Shown: positions 43,330 to 55,982, counted from the first letter of the stretch. The stretch is 64,000 nucleotides of DNA from Asparagopsis taxiformis (GCA_030407315.1 JALQPE010002950.1:51181-115180), one strand, 5' to 3'. Notes: generated by a model from the letters alone, not told the origin. Translations and numbers: made by a program.

Positions 43330-43684
43330 CTTCCATCACTCATACACAACCAATGTCATCAGTCTGCTCTCATCAGACACTCGAAAATATGTTTTGCAAG
43401 ACTTTTGTACGCAATACAAGACTCTCCTCTCCACGTTTGTTTACCACAGAATGATTCTAGTGCAGATGCTCTCTAATGACGCTCGTTCGGTCATCACTAG
43501 CACAGTATGTGTATCCTGACAACGAGCCTGCCTTACAGTTCCGAGATTACATATTGCCCACCCATCCCAACCTTCCAAATTCCCAAACACCAGACGTGCA
43601 CCTTCTATCAACGACTGTCCCCATCCGTCTCTACCTAGCTCAACACAACCAACTCAACCAAATTCCGCTCCCAATATATCCGTC

Positions 43685-45525
43685 ACGAAGTCTTCATCTC
43701 CAATCTCAGTCTCCCTCATTACCCTTCTCCTCATTCTCCACCATTCAAGCTCCCATCTTGCCACACCAACTCCTCACTCAGACCCCGCCACAAAATATAC
43801 AGCTATCCGCAACAAACTCTACACTACATCCTCTCCCTATACCAGACGAGAAACTACCCACACTTCCCGTCAACTCAAACATCGTCGAACACAAACTCGC
43901 CTTCGATCCTCTATGTCAAATTCCAACATTTCCTCTGTCCAACGACAACATGAGGGTTTCAATGGAGATGAATGTTACACTTCTAGTCTACCCTGTATCC
44001 CACCACGTATCTGTCTCGATCCAAACGTAACACCACGTGATGTATGCTCTGCATTCTCGGAGGAATGTTTCTGTGGCTACAGAAATGCCGACGAAGCGTT
44101 TTGCGATTGTGACCACCCATGTCCAGGGGGTGAACGATGTGTGCGAACAACTTCCGGCCAGAATATTTGTCTATCGAGAGGTCTGGACGGAGACAATCTC
44201 GAATGTGAAAACCCTGTTGGACTTTCACCTGGACGCTTCAACTTCGAAACATGTACACAACAGGAAGATTGTGCTGAAAGTCACTCATGCGTACGTACGC
44301 TTAGATAAGGTGAAGTCCCTTGCGACGGTCAGGACGACTGCAGTTGTTTCAATATTGACTATCCTGATTTCTTATGTTCGTGCAAGTACCCTGAATGTCC
44401 TGTGGGTGAGAAATGTTCGGTACGAGATGGTGACATCTGGTGTGTGTCGACTGCGTTAAATGATCCAGTTCTCATGTGTAGTCCGACTACGGCACCGCCG
44501 AAACAATCTCCCAATGGTCTAAAATTCACCGAGGAGCCTTGCACCAAAGATGAAGAATGCGCCGCAGAACGGGAGTGTGTAAGGTTTCAAAAAATGGTTT
44601 TCGTTCAAGTTGTGAAGGTCAAGACGATTGTCGTTGTCTACCTTATGAATATGAGGATGAGTTGTGCTCCTGCAAAAACCGCGAGTGTCTCCCCGATGAT
44701 TCTTGCTTTTCTTCCTCGACGATGCGACCTGCATCTCGGAAGCTCTTCAACCACATCTGATCCTTTGTAATAGCTCGATGATAGCCATGCCGAATTCGAC
44801 ATTCAACGCTGTGAACACCTCACCAGATTCCACAAGCATGGGTCGCAAAAAGTATTCCTTTGAAATTTGCCTGAGTGATGAGTGCGCGGGTGATCGAAGC
44901 TGTTATGACTATGATTTCAACAAATGTAAGGGAAACAAAAAGTGTACCTGTCGACCGCGTGATGCACAGTTTGATGAGTGCTCATGTGAAAGGCCACGTT
45001 GTATGAAGGGAGACATCTGTGGATTCCCGCAAGATAGTTTGTATTGTCTTTCCGACAATATTCCGATACATCCCAACCGCTGTCCATCCACCATACAACC
45101 TACCCCCATCGCAATGCAGGACCTCTCCACCTCGACCCCAGATGCAGAATTAGTCGACTCTTCACCAGAGCCGAGTCCAGCCCCAGCTAGTAACGTGTGT
45201 GTGGACGCCAAAGCACTAGCCCATCTCGACACAAACAATCTCGTCTTCCCCCAACACCCCGTCAGTCGCGTCCTCTGCGATCAATCCGGAAGCTGCGCCA
45301 CCCCAGGTCATATCGTACAATACAATGGACGGGCAATGATGAGCACATATTGTGAGAGGATTGGATGTGTGGAGAGAATGATGGAGTTGAACAGTCCGAG
45401 ATATCAGAGAGGGATGCAGGTGGGATCGACGACAGATGGACTCGACGACACGGCATTCGCGGCGCGGTATGGGACGAGGGGGGGAGGAAAGTGTGCTTGT
45501 GGTGGCTGTTCGCGTTGACCTGTGA
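43685..45525 (+). pseudogene. CR6: broken copy of CR8
   Basis: Closely matches CR8 from well upstream of the start to the C-terminus. Lesions: start ATG changed to ACG (43685-43687), GAA to TAA near 44306, a one-base loss near 44586 (TTTCAAAAAA where CR8 has TTTTCAGAAAA), further small indels near 44650-44710, 3-bp losses near 44878 and 45340, and a shift near 45480 that alters the last residues. The final ~100 bp instead match CR7, where inverted repeat 2 begins. Confidence 0.93.
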
Positions 45526-45948
45526 TCACAGTCCAGCGGTGGCGCGTGCAGGTTAGAACGGAGCTGAGGACGAATCGATCGATCAGAGAGGGCGATGATG
45601 AGAGTAGCCAGCGATGAAACAAGGCTGAGCAGGCGGGCGGGCGGGCGGGCAGACAGACCGGCAGTATGAATGATGAACGAATTTGTTAGTAATTGATATT
45701 TATTGATTGTAATTGTACGCTCTTCATACATCATCAGCCGGTCGCTGTGATACAAGCTCGATGTCGATCCGTTTGATCAACGCTGTTTGCGGATCGTTTA
45801 TGATACAACATTGAATGAAGAGATTTGAAAAGATCCGAAACGTTCCACCAATGGGCACAGCCAATGAGACTGGGGCAGACAAGTGGACGAATAACACGGC
45901 GCCAGTGCGATGCGATGCGATGCAACGCAGAGCAATGCGGTGCAACTG

Positions 45949-46299
45949 TCATGCCCAGAAGTGATACTCGAGGATTGTGCGGTTACTGGCGTCGTCCTCT
46001 TGTGCATGAGGGTCGACACCGGAGGTGGGATCCGCAGGCTGCGCTACTTGTGGAGTCGGGCAGCTCGGGGACAATTGGTCATGCTCCGAGTGGATTGGAG
46101 CAGTTGGGCTTCCCCCGTCGACATCATGACGGTTCATGGATATGGATGTCGATGTCGATGTCGACGTGCGAGTAAAGCGGCGGATGCGTCGCTTGGCGCG
46201 GCGGACTCTCTTCTTCAGCTTTGACATTAGCTTGAAGATTTTGTTGAGATCGCGCTCCATGGCGATGGTGTCATCGAGTAATTTTTGGACCGGATGCAT
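45949..46299 (-). CDS. Small basic protein (left-arm copy)
   Basis: 116 residues, identical to the 55983-56333 product. Helical MHPVQKLLDDTIAMERDL start, a strongly basic SKLKKRVRRAKRRIRRF stretch (26-42), a Thr/Ser alternating tract (45-53), a Pro-rich variable middle and a conserved EDDASNRTILEYHFWA end. TATA box at 46404-46410 on the complement. Function unknown; the basic stretch resembles a nuclear or nucleic-acid-binding signal. The third, diverged copy at 31640 conserves both ends, arguing for selection on the protein. Confidence 0.7.
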   Translation of the reverse strand: MHPVQKLLDDTIAMERDLNKIFKLMSKLKKRVRRAKRRIRRFTRTSTSTSTSISMNRHDVDGGSPTAPIHSEHDQLSPSCPTPQVAQPADPTSGVDPHAQEDDASNRTILEYHFWA

Positions 46300-46403
46300 G
46301 TTGGGTTCCGAGTTGAAGTTTTTGGGGATGATGATAGTTGAGGGTGGTTAGGATGGGGGAAAGTTGGTGGTTGGAGAATGGGATGGAGAGTATGGCTTGT
46401 GTG

Positions 46404-46410
46404 TTTTATA
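46404..46410 (-). promoter_or_regulatory. TATA box of the left small basic gene
   Basis: TATAAAA on the complement, about 105 bp before the ATG at 46299. Confidence 0.6.
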
Positions 46411-46805
46411 GTGTTTGTTGTGAAACAGGCGGGGCGGGATGGCATTGATGATCCAGTAGATGGATGAGGTTTTGGGGGAATTGAAAAAATCGGGGATGGG
46501 ATGGGATGGAATTAGTTGGAGGCTTATTGTGTTGCCGACAGGTGGTGAGGGACTGAGCATTTGTGGAGCGGAAGGGCGCATTGATGGGAAATGGGGGAAG
46601 CAGTGTCTGTGTGGATGTCAGTAAGGCTGGGGGTGGGCGGAAGAGGGACTAGTTTGCACTGGTATTGTTAATGATGACGATAATGAGGGAATAAATTGAC
46701 GAGCTGAGCTCGGTTGTGAGGGTAATGGGGGTGGGTGTCAGTTGGGGAAGATGGCGAGTGTGTTTGGTTGAAAATGTACAATTGCAATAGCAATTGGAAT
46801 TGCAA

Positions 46806-46830
46806 CTGTAGTGTGTGTGTGTGTGTGTGG
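46806..46830. repeat. (TG)n microsatellite
   Basis: Pure TG run inside inverted repeat 2. The partner CA run near 55458-55474 is shorter. Confidence 0.85.
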
Positions 46831-47305
46831 TAGGCTCCTTACACTGTGTGTGCAAAGCAATTGCATTAGAGGGAGTGGAATAGAGTGAGAGGAACGGAAA
46901 TGGTGCTAGTGCAAGTCCTACCGGAAAGCAAGTATGGTCTAGACAGTGGCACGGCACTCTATACATCAATTAAATCACATGCAGCGGTAAAACTGGGAGC
47001 AATATTCAATATTCTACGGCCTGTAGATGGAGCACCCAGTGAGAAGGAATAATGTCTGGAGGCTGGAGGTGGGTGTTGGCGGGGCACATGGAGAGTATTT
47101 GGGGGCATTGGGAGGACTTTGAACTTGGGGTGATACGTTGTAGTCGATGAAGCGGAGTGTTCGGAGGGGCGGCGGCCTGGTTGAATGGTATGATTTGAGA
47201 CAAGAGGACGGAGTCGTTTATTGCTGGGGCGAGATGGTCGAGGTGTGGTCAAGTATTGGATACGTGAGTGTAGTATTGGAGTAAGGTATAAGTTGTACGT
47301 CATGT

Positions 47306-48249
47306 CGTAGTCTATTTCATACCAGAACATTAATAAGGCTGATTTCTTCATGGCGTGACTGTCAAGAACGTGTTGAAAGGGTAGAGATGACAGTGAACCA
47401 ATCTAGCCGGCCAGCATGCTAAACATTCACATCACTTCTGAAAATATCTGTCTCTACTCCGCTTCGGCCGGTGAAATACATCTGTAGGTTTTACAGGGCT
47501 GGGCATGGCTGGACAACGAAGTGGAGTGGTGTCTACGTCCGCACTATGTGTTTTTAATGTACACTAAACGCAGCACAGTCCTGCACATCCAAGACACGCG
47601 GCACATCAAGATAGTTCCTTCAAACCTGATATTCTGTTGATGTAAAACTATGATAGTGGGTCGGATTACGTCAATGATCTCTAGCAAATCTGAGCGAGGC
47701 TTGGGTGTAAGTGAACCTATTTTGATTCCGAAATTGGGATGTTATCTTTTGCACTCGCGACAGGAGCACTATAGCATCTAATCTGAAATTCCGTTGGCAG
47801 TGATACAGTCGACATGACGAAATTGGGATATAAATTTGCTAAGTCTGCCGATAAAGCTTAGAATTGTGAAGGCAGCAAACTAGACCACTCAGCCGGTGTG
47901 TCTAATAGATTGTTGGGCCCTAGCATAGCCTTTTCAGCAATATTAGCCATTCGTTCTAGCTTCCTTAGAATCCGAGGACAAATCGCAATAAATGTTGACT
48001 GGCTGCATTGAAATCTTCATGTCGTCCCTTATAGGGCTGGACAATTGTTCTGCATAGGTCCCCCCGATAAACCAAACTGTGAATTTCCTTCGCGTTCGTG
48101 GGTGACCATCGTCCAATAGGCCCGTCTGGGTCTCTCCAGCACTGTTTAGAAAAGACAGTGGTTTATTTCCATGTCTAGCATGCAATTTGGATACAACTAC
48201 GTAACTTATACATCCCGACTAGCATACCCAGACGCAGCTTCATGAATAC
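47306..48249. other. Start of the inverted repeat 2 spacer; possible copia RNase H relic
   Basis: Mostly non-coding. The complement at 48185-47943 reads RRKFTVWFIGGTYAEQLSS..MQPVNIYCD, faintly like copia RNase H (RRSTTGYVF..GG..ISW..IYCDN). Weak. Confidence 0.25.
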
Positions 48250-48732
48250 CTAGGAGCATACTGGAGGCCCCTCCGGAGGTGCGAGAGAAGCGGCAGTAAG
48301 CACCTCGTAGTCCGGGGTTGTGATAACTTTGCCGTCAACAGCGAATGTGAGCTCATAGTCGTCCTTGTTCATATATCCGACATACCAATAGCCTTGATAC
48401 TTTCCTCTGGCCACATACTGACGGTCGCCATGAGGGTCGAAGCCTCCAACGATAGCACCGGTTGGTACTTTGCCATGCTCATCGACCCATTTCAGTTCCA
48501 TGTCGGCATTGTTGAGAAGCAAGTCGAATTTGGAAACGTGAAATTGCTTCCCATCGGAGCCGTACCATGCGCCCTTATTGTGGACTGCATACCCGATGAG
48601 GTTGACTGTGGATGAGCAATGGATGCGTGCAACATGAAAGGTTTCATTGTTGCGACTCACGAAATGAACCGAGGGGACGTCGGGAAAATTGTTTGTGGCA
48701 TCATTCCAGGTAAGGGGCGCAATATTGCTCAT
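48250..48732 (-). CDS. DM9-domain (DUF3421) protein
   Basis: 160 residues from the ATG at 48732. Two DM9 repeats: ARIHCSS..LIGYAVHNKGAWYG...FDLLL (about 35-77) and YVARGKYQGYWYVGYMNKDD...DYEVL (about 106-143), joined by the signature WVDEHGKVPTGAIVGGFDPH. DM9 proteins include mannose-binding lectins in molluscs and pathogen-responsive proteins in insects (family knowledge). Here a lectin-like role is inferred. There is no signal peptide, so it is probably cytosolic. TATA box at 48813-48819. It stands alone in the spacer of inverted repeat 2. Confidence 0.85.
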   Translation of the reverse strand: MSNIAPLTWNDATNNFPDVPSVHFVSRNNETFHVARIHCSSTVNLIGYAVHNKGAWYGSDGKQFHVSKFDLLLNNADMELKWVDEHGKVPTGAIVGGFDPHGDRQYVARGKYQGYWYVGYMNKDDYELTFAVDGKVITTPDYEVLTAASLAPPEGPPVCS

Positions 48733-48812
48733 GATTGTTGTGTGTTATGTCCTGTGCTGCTGTATCTGAAGCTGTGGATGATCTATACAGATACGCTGCA
48801 ATGAAGTAGCGC

Positions 48813-48819
48813 TTATATA
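48813..48819 (-). promoter_or_regulatory. TATA box of the DM9 gene
   Basis: TATATAA on the complement, about 81 bp upstream of the ATG. Confidence 0.6.
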
Positions 48820-51800
48820 GCGTTTCATCACCTATAGTAACTCGAAAGACATCATCTGTATGGCAAGAGTTTTTCATTAAATTGTCAAGCTCACACGTAC
48901 ATACAACACGAAGAAAGATTTTCTAGACGCAATTGGTCTGTATGCACATGTCGGAAGAATACGGACTTGTTGAGATATTTTGGAGGCGAAAATGATGCTT
49001 AGCGCTGGAAAAGGTGGGTTTTTTTGCTACGTTGCAACGTTGGAAGTTTCCGGAAATGATTGGCACAAGTTAGCTTTGACATCATACGTTGACGATGCGC
49101 TTTTCGATACATACGGGAAGGGGACTGCTCATCCCTGTAATGGAAAGTCGCCCGTGCAAATCATAACATAGCGCAAAATATCTGGTGTGATGTCGGAGAT
49201 GAGAGAGATATTCACTATTGCGTGATGACAAACAGGCGCATTGAGCAATTACCGAGTGGGGTTGAGTTGTGCTGCCATCATGTCAGTTCCTAGAACTTTA
49301 TCAGAATATTGGAAGCACTGTCTACGTGACTCACCTTGTGGTTTAGGTATAAATTGCTTGCATCCGTGCAGTAACCTCCCGATACAGGAGCGAATCTAGG
49401 CACCAACGTACCGGAGAAAAATATACAATCACTCCAGGGAGTTGGGATCACACAAACGCCAATCGACACCACAGCGAGCTACAGTTTCGGTCATCGTATA
49501 CTGTAGTCCTAGCGTTGAGTTTCCCAGCCCGGTTGACCCGTTTTCGCTTATCCACCATGCGCGAAGAGCACCTCGACTAAATCTTCGAATTATTAGACGC
49601 AGCGACCCACAGTGACAAAGCGAGCAAAACAACAGACGCGCATATATCCATATATCCATACATGGATCTATGCATTTATGTATGTATGTATAAGTGTATG
49701 AACCACACGGGACATTGTGATAAAGAGTATACCATTAGCGAGTCTCCACGTGAATTTGGAGCGGTACCCACGGTTGATTACGCGATAGGCGTCCAACAGC
49801 AGGCATGGCGCGCAGAGCGACTGGACAGGTCCGGCGCTGTTCGAAGCTCGGAAATCTATTCGAGCGATGCGGGCGCGATGGACGTAGTCGAGTTTTCAGA
49901 TTCGAGCTGGCGTCGCTGACGTGCTGGCCACGTGTGCGCACCGTGCCATACCAGTGGCGGGATGCAGGCGGTCGTGATCATACGTACGCTTTCCGACGGT
50001 GCGCGGACCGTCATTGTTGCCGGAAGCGGCCAACGAAGATATTATTGGTCAGAAGTGGCACTGCAGTTCCGTTGGTGTCGAATTTTCGAAACGCGATTTG
50101 CTATTGGTTGTATGATCGGTGCTGCTATTCGTCCCGAGTTTCTACCCTGTCTACTGCCGCTCATGTGCCGCAGGGGCACCGCGTGGAGACCGGTCGCGAT
50201 TCGACGACCGCATTCGTGTGACACTGCACCTTGTTGCTCGCTCGTGACATCGGGATGGGCGTTGTAACCGTGAAGGGCATTTTATATAGTACGCGTGGGT
50301 TGGACAAACGGGTGTGTCGAACTCATCTTCTCCGACTTGTTATCGATCTTAATTCATCACACAGTACCTGTAGACAATCGTTCACGTACTTTCAACCGCC
50401 ACCAACGGAAACTGCGTGAATCCACCTGTTTCAAGTCGCGAATCATCCAGAAACGCTCGTAGACGCCTTCCCCTACACTGCTGTCACCTCCGAGCTGTGT
50501 AAAGCTGGGATTGAAGACGTTTGCTTCGTCGAAAACCCCACCGGACGTCGCTTGTGAATTTCTAAATCGCGGCCACTTCGCTCGCTGTGCCCCGCAATGC
50601 CGCACGCAGCTGAAGGAAGATGGAGATCCGCCACGTGTGTGACGCGATACGTCACCGACGTTAGTAGACTCGCCGTGACCAATGCCCCGTCTATTGTCGC
50701 CTACTCTCGTTCCGAAACATTTCCAGGTTACCTACTCCCGTCGACGCGCACAATACAAACCGCTTGCGTTCGCTCCCTGATCCCGAGCAATACGTGCACC
50801 CTCTGATACCTCATTCTCTCTGTTCTGCCGACGCGAAGCATATCCCGTGCTGCGCGGGCTCCCGATTTTTGGTCAACTCAAAACAAAGTTATCCCAGCGA
50901 CGCATTCGCTGCTGCGAGTTAGTTTCGCGCGCGTTTTGACAATCCACTCCACTCCCCGAGGATGACCCCAGTGCAATCATTCCGAGCCTGTATGCACCGG
51001 GGTTGACACAGCGCGCATCTGCAACTTCTCGGTGACTCGCGCGATGATCCCTTCATCCGTCGGGCACGCAATCGTCAAACATGGGCCGCAATACCTTCAG
51101 AGACGCACGCGCGCCTTTTGGCTGCCACCCATCACCCACCCTGCCAGAACGCTGTGTCCGATGGATCCCAAGCGCTGGCTGCGTTGCCCTGCGTGACATG
51201 CGAATCCAGCGGCGGTGGCGGCGATGATACTGCCGTGCTGAAGTAGCGGACGTTGGGAGTTGACGACCCATGAGGTTGCAGAGAATCGACGACCTGGTTG
51301 TATGCACGTCGTTGCAGGACGCGAGTGTTGTTTCAGACCGACGCTGAATTGTATCTCGTCGACGTCGCAGATCATCAACGGAATTTTTCATGGATTCGAT
51401 GCGGCCGCCGCTGGTTATTTCCCGCGTATAGCACCCATTCGTCCTGTCGCAGCGCATAGCCCGTTTCGCCAGCTCGCGTTCGCGACGATGCCGATAGTCC
51501 GCTGGCGTTCAAAATCATGGCCGACCCGATCGTCGTGCGGTGTGATGTAACCGGGAGCTTGTTAGATCATGTGCTGCTGTTGTTCCGTCAGGCGTTACTT
51601 GGCTGTGAATGACACCAAGAATCGAACTGGCTACATCAGCGTGCCGTACGCATCCGCTTACGTGCTCAACTCGTGGGTATTTGTGCCATAGCAGTGCAGC
51701 ATCGCCATGCGCGACACAAATTGGAATCAGACACGGCTGGTTGGATGCCGAGCTGAGATGTGGCATGTGTTGCAAGTGATTGTCGGGATGGATGGGGTGC

Positions 51801-53381
51801 GGGGTGGTGATGTTTGGACTGCCATGTGGGTATGGGCTGGGTCACAGAGGAACGTCGCGTTGGGGTTGACGAATCGATGCAGCGCAGGTGCTGGTAGAGA
51901 TGATGTGTCCGTCGAGATCGTGGGTTGAAAGAGCGGCGTCTTGGGAGATGTCGTTGTGCTGGGAGCTTGTAGGAAGTAGAATGGGTGGAGCACGGGTAGA
52001 ACCGGCGTGCGAGCGGGAGGAAAAGAGACATTCGGTTGCGGTCGGCGCAGCTTGGCACATCTTTCCGTGATGTGTCTCAACTGTGGTTGATGTGTTGGTA
52101 GAGGGCGGCTTATTGCGTCACTGCATACGTGGGTGAGAGTGCTCGCAAATTCGAAGCCGCGCGATGGCGGAGTTTGTAGTGGGTATTATTCTGCGTGGTT
52201 TGCACAGCTATGTGCGGTAAGATCGACACACGCGAGACTGGCATAATTGCTGAACGGTGGAGGTTCGCGTTCATGCATCAGGTACGCAAGCAGCTAGACC
52301 GCGATACATGCTACCAATTCGTTGACGAGTAAATGAGATGTCCGTCACCGACATTGTAGATCCCGTCTGCTGCAGCCGCCATGGATCAGACCTGCCATGA
52401 TGACGACCGCTTGGTCGAGCAGTTGCCGCGTCCGTTCTCAGGGACTGGTGAGGCCTCGGATGAACGTCCCTGCAGTGTACTGCATGTATAGTGTACGTAC
52501 ACATATTGGAGGAATCGTGGTCACCCTCGGAATCCCTCTGTGAAAACGTCCAGCTGGAAGGTTTACATATCTGGGAAAAAGCCCACAAGTTTGGAGTATT
52601 GCAGTCCCTCCAGTCTAGTGCCTACGCAAGCGTGTCGCGAGAGGTCCCCCGGGAGCTACCTGGGATGCCAAGGCTAGTCTACATCCCTCTACAGCGTAGA
52701 ATTGTAGCGGAAAGATAAGAGGGGAACGAAGGGGCAACTTGTGGAAGAGGGGTGTCATGAGAATGTATTCAGTAATATGTCGCACCAATTAGGTCGCATG
52801 AGCTGTTATTTGGAAGCATATTGTACCGCCACTGTTGTCCGCGAGCTACACATACCCTCTCGACCCCACTTACGGTATCACATTAAATACTTTCGCCTAA
52901 TATCTCAAGGCATGTGTATTGTACCATTGGTGCCAACAGGGCATTGTGTGATTTCCTCATTCTCTATTCGCACCCCGCAGCATTTTTCGTCAAACAATTC
53001 CCGCAGTAGCGCAGCCCCAACAGCACGCAACTCGGAACATTTACTTGCCGACTCATAAATCAAATGCTTTCCCGGTGAGGTGAGAAATAGGCAGCCCAAA
53101 TGAGCAACGTTATCAATTTCACTGTTGCTGCTCGGACTATTAATAGACAACAAGTGTCCTTATTAGAGTCTTAAAACTAAATTTAACACGTGTATTTCTA
53201 CAAGTACACAGAATAGCACTGCATGCGACTTGCCCGCGTTGTCCAAGATGCACTTGTATCTACAGTATGCCTTGCATCATCGAAGCAGTACATATCACAA
53301 TCCCTTACGTACCATTCCTCGCAAAATCCCTGCCCTCCATGGTTGGGGTGTGTCTGCGATGAGCGACGTTCTCGTCAACAT
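48820..53381. other. Long gene-poor stretch
   Basis: A CATATATCCATA / TATGTATG simple repeat lies at 49640-49695. About 49800-52200 is CpG-rich like 22.8-25.5 kb, with many overlapping spurious frames on both strands. I could support no gene, RNA gene or named element here. Confidence 0.4.
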
Positions 53382-53389
53382 TATATATA
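53382..53389 (+). promoter_or_regulatory. TATA box of the methyltransferase gene
   Basis: TATATATA, 51-58 bp upstream of the ATG at 53440. Confidence 0.55.
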
Positions 53390-53439
53390 TCAAAGCCTAA
53401 AACGTCCTCATTTCCTTTCTCATCCCCGCACATTCCGAA

Positions 53440-54462
53440 ATGTCAGACCCAAGCCCCGCCAGAATCAATCAAATCGCCACGGGCTTCATGGCCTCTCGTA
53501 CGCTTCATACAGCTGTCCAGTTCGATCTCTTCACTGTACTGAGTGGATGTGCTCTCACTGCCGAGCAAATACGGAAAAAACTTGACCTCCATCCACGTGC
53601 CGTACCGGACTTTACGGACGCACTGGTGGCTCTTGGACTTCTCTCTCGAGCTGGCACCGGACCTAAAGCTCTCTACTCTAACACTCTCGAATCGGCAACC
53701 TTTCTAGATCGCAATAGCCCCAAATACAGAGCCGGCATCATCAACCATTTCGGTCTCCGCTCGTACGGTTTCTGGAACAATCTTCCGGAAGCACTGCGCA
53801 CTGGCAAGCAGCAGAACGAGAGTCAGAAATGGAACGATATGTTCAATGTGCTGTACGAGTCTGAGGAGGTCACTGAACGCTTTGTGGAATCAATGATTTC
53901 CATCAATGCATCGTCTCATGAAAACTTTGCTGCTCTGTTCGATTTCAAACCGTACAAAACGCTTGCGGATCTCGGCGGATCCAGTGGCACTCTCTGCTGT
54001 GAAGTGGCAAAAGCGAATCCTCACATGACTTGCACCTCTTTCGATCTTCCTCCGTTGCTCAACATTGCTCGCCGCACGGTGCAGAAGCATGGAATGTCGG
54101 ATAGAGTGACGTGCGTTGCTGGTGATTATTTCAAGGACGACATTCCCAGGGCAGATGTCATTGTCACGGCCATGGTATTGTTCACCAACAGCCAGGAGAG
54201 GAGGAAGTTTTTGATGAGAAAAGCGTATGATGCGTTACCCAGTGGGGGAGCATTTGTAGCTATTGAAATGTTGATTGACGACGAGCGAAGAGAGCGCGTA
54301 CTGGCACTCATGATGTCACTGAATATGTTGATCGAATTTGGCGACGCGACAGACTATTCTGGAAAGGATTTCGAAGAATACGCGACGGAGATTGGATTTG
54401 TGAACGTTGTAATTACTGAAATCGCCGACTACATATACATGGCCGTAGCGTACAAGCCGTAG
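53440..54462 (+). CDS. Family-2 O-methyltransferase-like protein
   Basis: 340 residues. The N-terminal winged-helix dimerisation part (about 8-90: ATGFMASRTLHTAVQFDLF, LTAEQI.KKL) is followed by a Rossmann AdoMet-binding domain: motif I LADLGGSSGTL (175-185), FDLP (201-204), AGDYFKDDIP (227-236), YDALPSGGAFVAIEMLIDDE (263-282), and a terminal LMMSLNMLIEFGD block. This matches plant/bacterial-type small-molecule O-methyltransferases (acetylserotonin/hydroxyneurosporene type). The usual LHDW segment with the catalytic-base His reads LFTN (247-250), so methyl transfer to a hydroxyl may be lost or changed. Substrate unknown. It sits in the spacer of inverted repeat 2. Confidence 0.9.
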   Translation: MSDPSPARINQIATGFMASRTLHTAVQFDLFTVLSGCALTAEQIRKKLDLHPRAVPDFTDALVALGLLSRAGTGPKALYSNTLESATFLDRNSPKYRAGIINHFGLRSYGFWNNLPEALRTGKQQNESQKWNDMFNVLYESEEVTERFVESMISINASSHENFAALFDFKPYKTLADLGGSSGTLCCEVAKANPHMTCTSFDLPPLLNIARRTVQKHGMSDRVTCVAGDYFKDDIPRADVIVTAMVLFTNSQERRKFLMRKAYDALPSGGAFVAIEMLIDDERRERVLALMMSLNMLIEFGDATDYSGKDFEEYATEIGFVNVVITEIADYIYMAVAYKP

Positions 54463-54978
54463 TTGTTGAGGTTGATGCACGTGCGTCATGTGGGACGGCT
54501 TTTGAATGAATGCAGTTTCAAGTTATTGTGTGCAGACGTGTTGAGTAAGCGGATACGCTGCAGAGGTGGCTTTTCGACCTCGGACGGTAGACGCATGGTG
54601 CCTGCTGTGACATTCGGAGAAGATAGGGTTTCTATGTACAATGTGTCGGTTTGAGTGGGTTTTCTACATTCTAGCTGCAGTGACTGCAAAGCACTGAGCT
54701 GCCCGTCCCAGCGGTGTGTATCTGGGATGGTATCACGTTTTCGAGTATGTTGTATCGGTTAGTGAAAAGCATGACATGCCAAAAAATGTTATCAGATGAG
54801 ACACAGTGAACGGGCAGTTCTGGATTGTCGTAACCACGCATGTCACAGCGTAAATGTGAGCTGATGTTTTTACTGTTCTCACATGAACCACGTATATTGC
54901 TGAGCGTGGTTGTACAGAGATATTCACTCTGGTCGTCTGCTACCTTATTTGTTTCCGCGCCATACTCTATCCCGCATT
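54463..54978. other. Intergenic up to the right arm
   Basis: Terminator region of the methyltransferase gene; nothing else seen. Confidence 0.4.
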
Positions 54979-55872
54979 ACATGACGTACAACTTATACTT
55001 TACTCCAGTACTACACTCACATATCCAATACTTGACCACACCTCGACCATCTCGCCCCAGCAATAAACGACTCCGTCCTCTTGTCTCAAATCATACCATT
55101 CAACCAGGCCGCCGCCCCTCCGAACACTCCGCTTCATCGACTACAACGTATCACCCCAAGTTCAAAGTCCTCCCAATGCCCCCAAAATACTCTCCATGTG
55201 CACCCCCGACACCCACCTCCAACCTCCAGACATTATTCCTTCTCACTGGGTGCTCCATCTATAGGCCGTAGAATATTGAATATTACTCCCAGTTTTACCG
55301 CTGCATGTGCTTTAATCGATGTGTAGAGTGCCGTGCCACTGTCTAGACCATATTTGCTTTCCGGTAAGACTTGCACTAGCACCATTTCCGTTCCTCTCAC
55401 TCTATTCCACTCCCTCTAATGCAATTGCTTTGCACACACAGTGTAAGGAGCCTACCACACACACACACACACTACAGTTGCAATTGCAATTGCTATTGCA
55501 ATTGTACATTTTCAACCAAACACACTCGCCATCTTCCCCAACTGACACCCACCCCCATTACCCTCACAACCGAGCTCAGCTCGTCAATTTATTCCCTCAT
55601 TATCGTCATCATTAACAATACCAGTGCAAACTAGTCCCTCTTCCGCCCACCCCCAGCCTTACTGACATCCACACAGACACTGCTTCCCCCATTTCCCATC
55701 AATGCGCCCTTCCGCTCCACAAATGCTCAGTCCCTCACCACCTGTCGGCAACACAATAAGCCTCCAACTAATTCCATCCCATCCCATCCCCGATTTTTTC
55801 AATTCCCCCAAAACCTCATCCATCTACTGGATCATCAATGCCATCCCGCCCCGCCTGTTTCACAACAAACAC

Positions 55873-55879
55873 TATAAAA
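55873..55879 (+). promoter_or_regulatory. TATA box of the right small basic gene
   Basis: TATAAAA, 104-110 bp upstream of the ATG at 55983. Confidence 0.65.
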
Positions 55880-55982
55880 CACACAAGCCATACTCTCCAT
55901 CCCATTCTCCAACCACCAACTTTCCCCCATCCTAACCACCCTCAACTATCATCATCCCAAAAACTTCAACTCGGAACCCAAC

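Larger units (their letters stand above)
45421..47305. repeat. Inverted repeat 2, left arm (about 1.88 kb)
   Basis: Reverse complement of about 54979-56868 (coordinate sums 102276-102284, so a few small indels). It starts inside the CR6 C-terminal coding region and contains the small basic gene. A (TG)n tract near 46810 is longer than its partner near 55458, and a GGGC tract near 45640 also differs. Confidence 0.93.

Noticed and set aside
51053..52080. Several overlapping frames of 90-134 codons
   Set aside because: Open on both strands at once in CpG-rich DNA, with no starts, motifs or paralogues supporting any of them.
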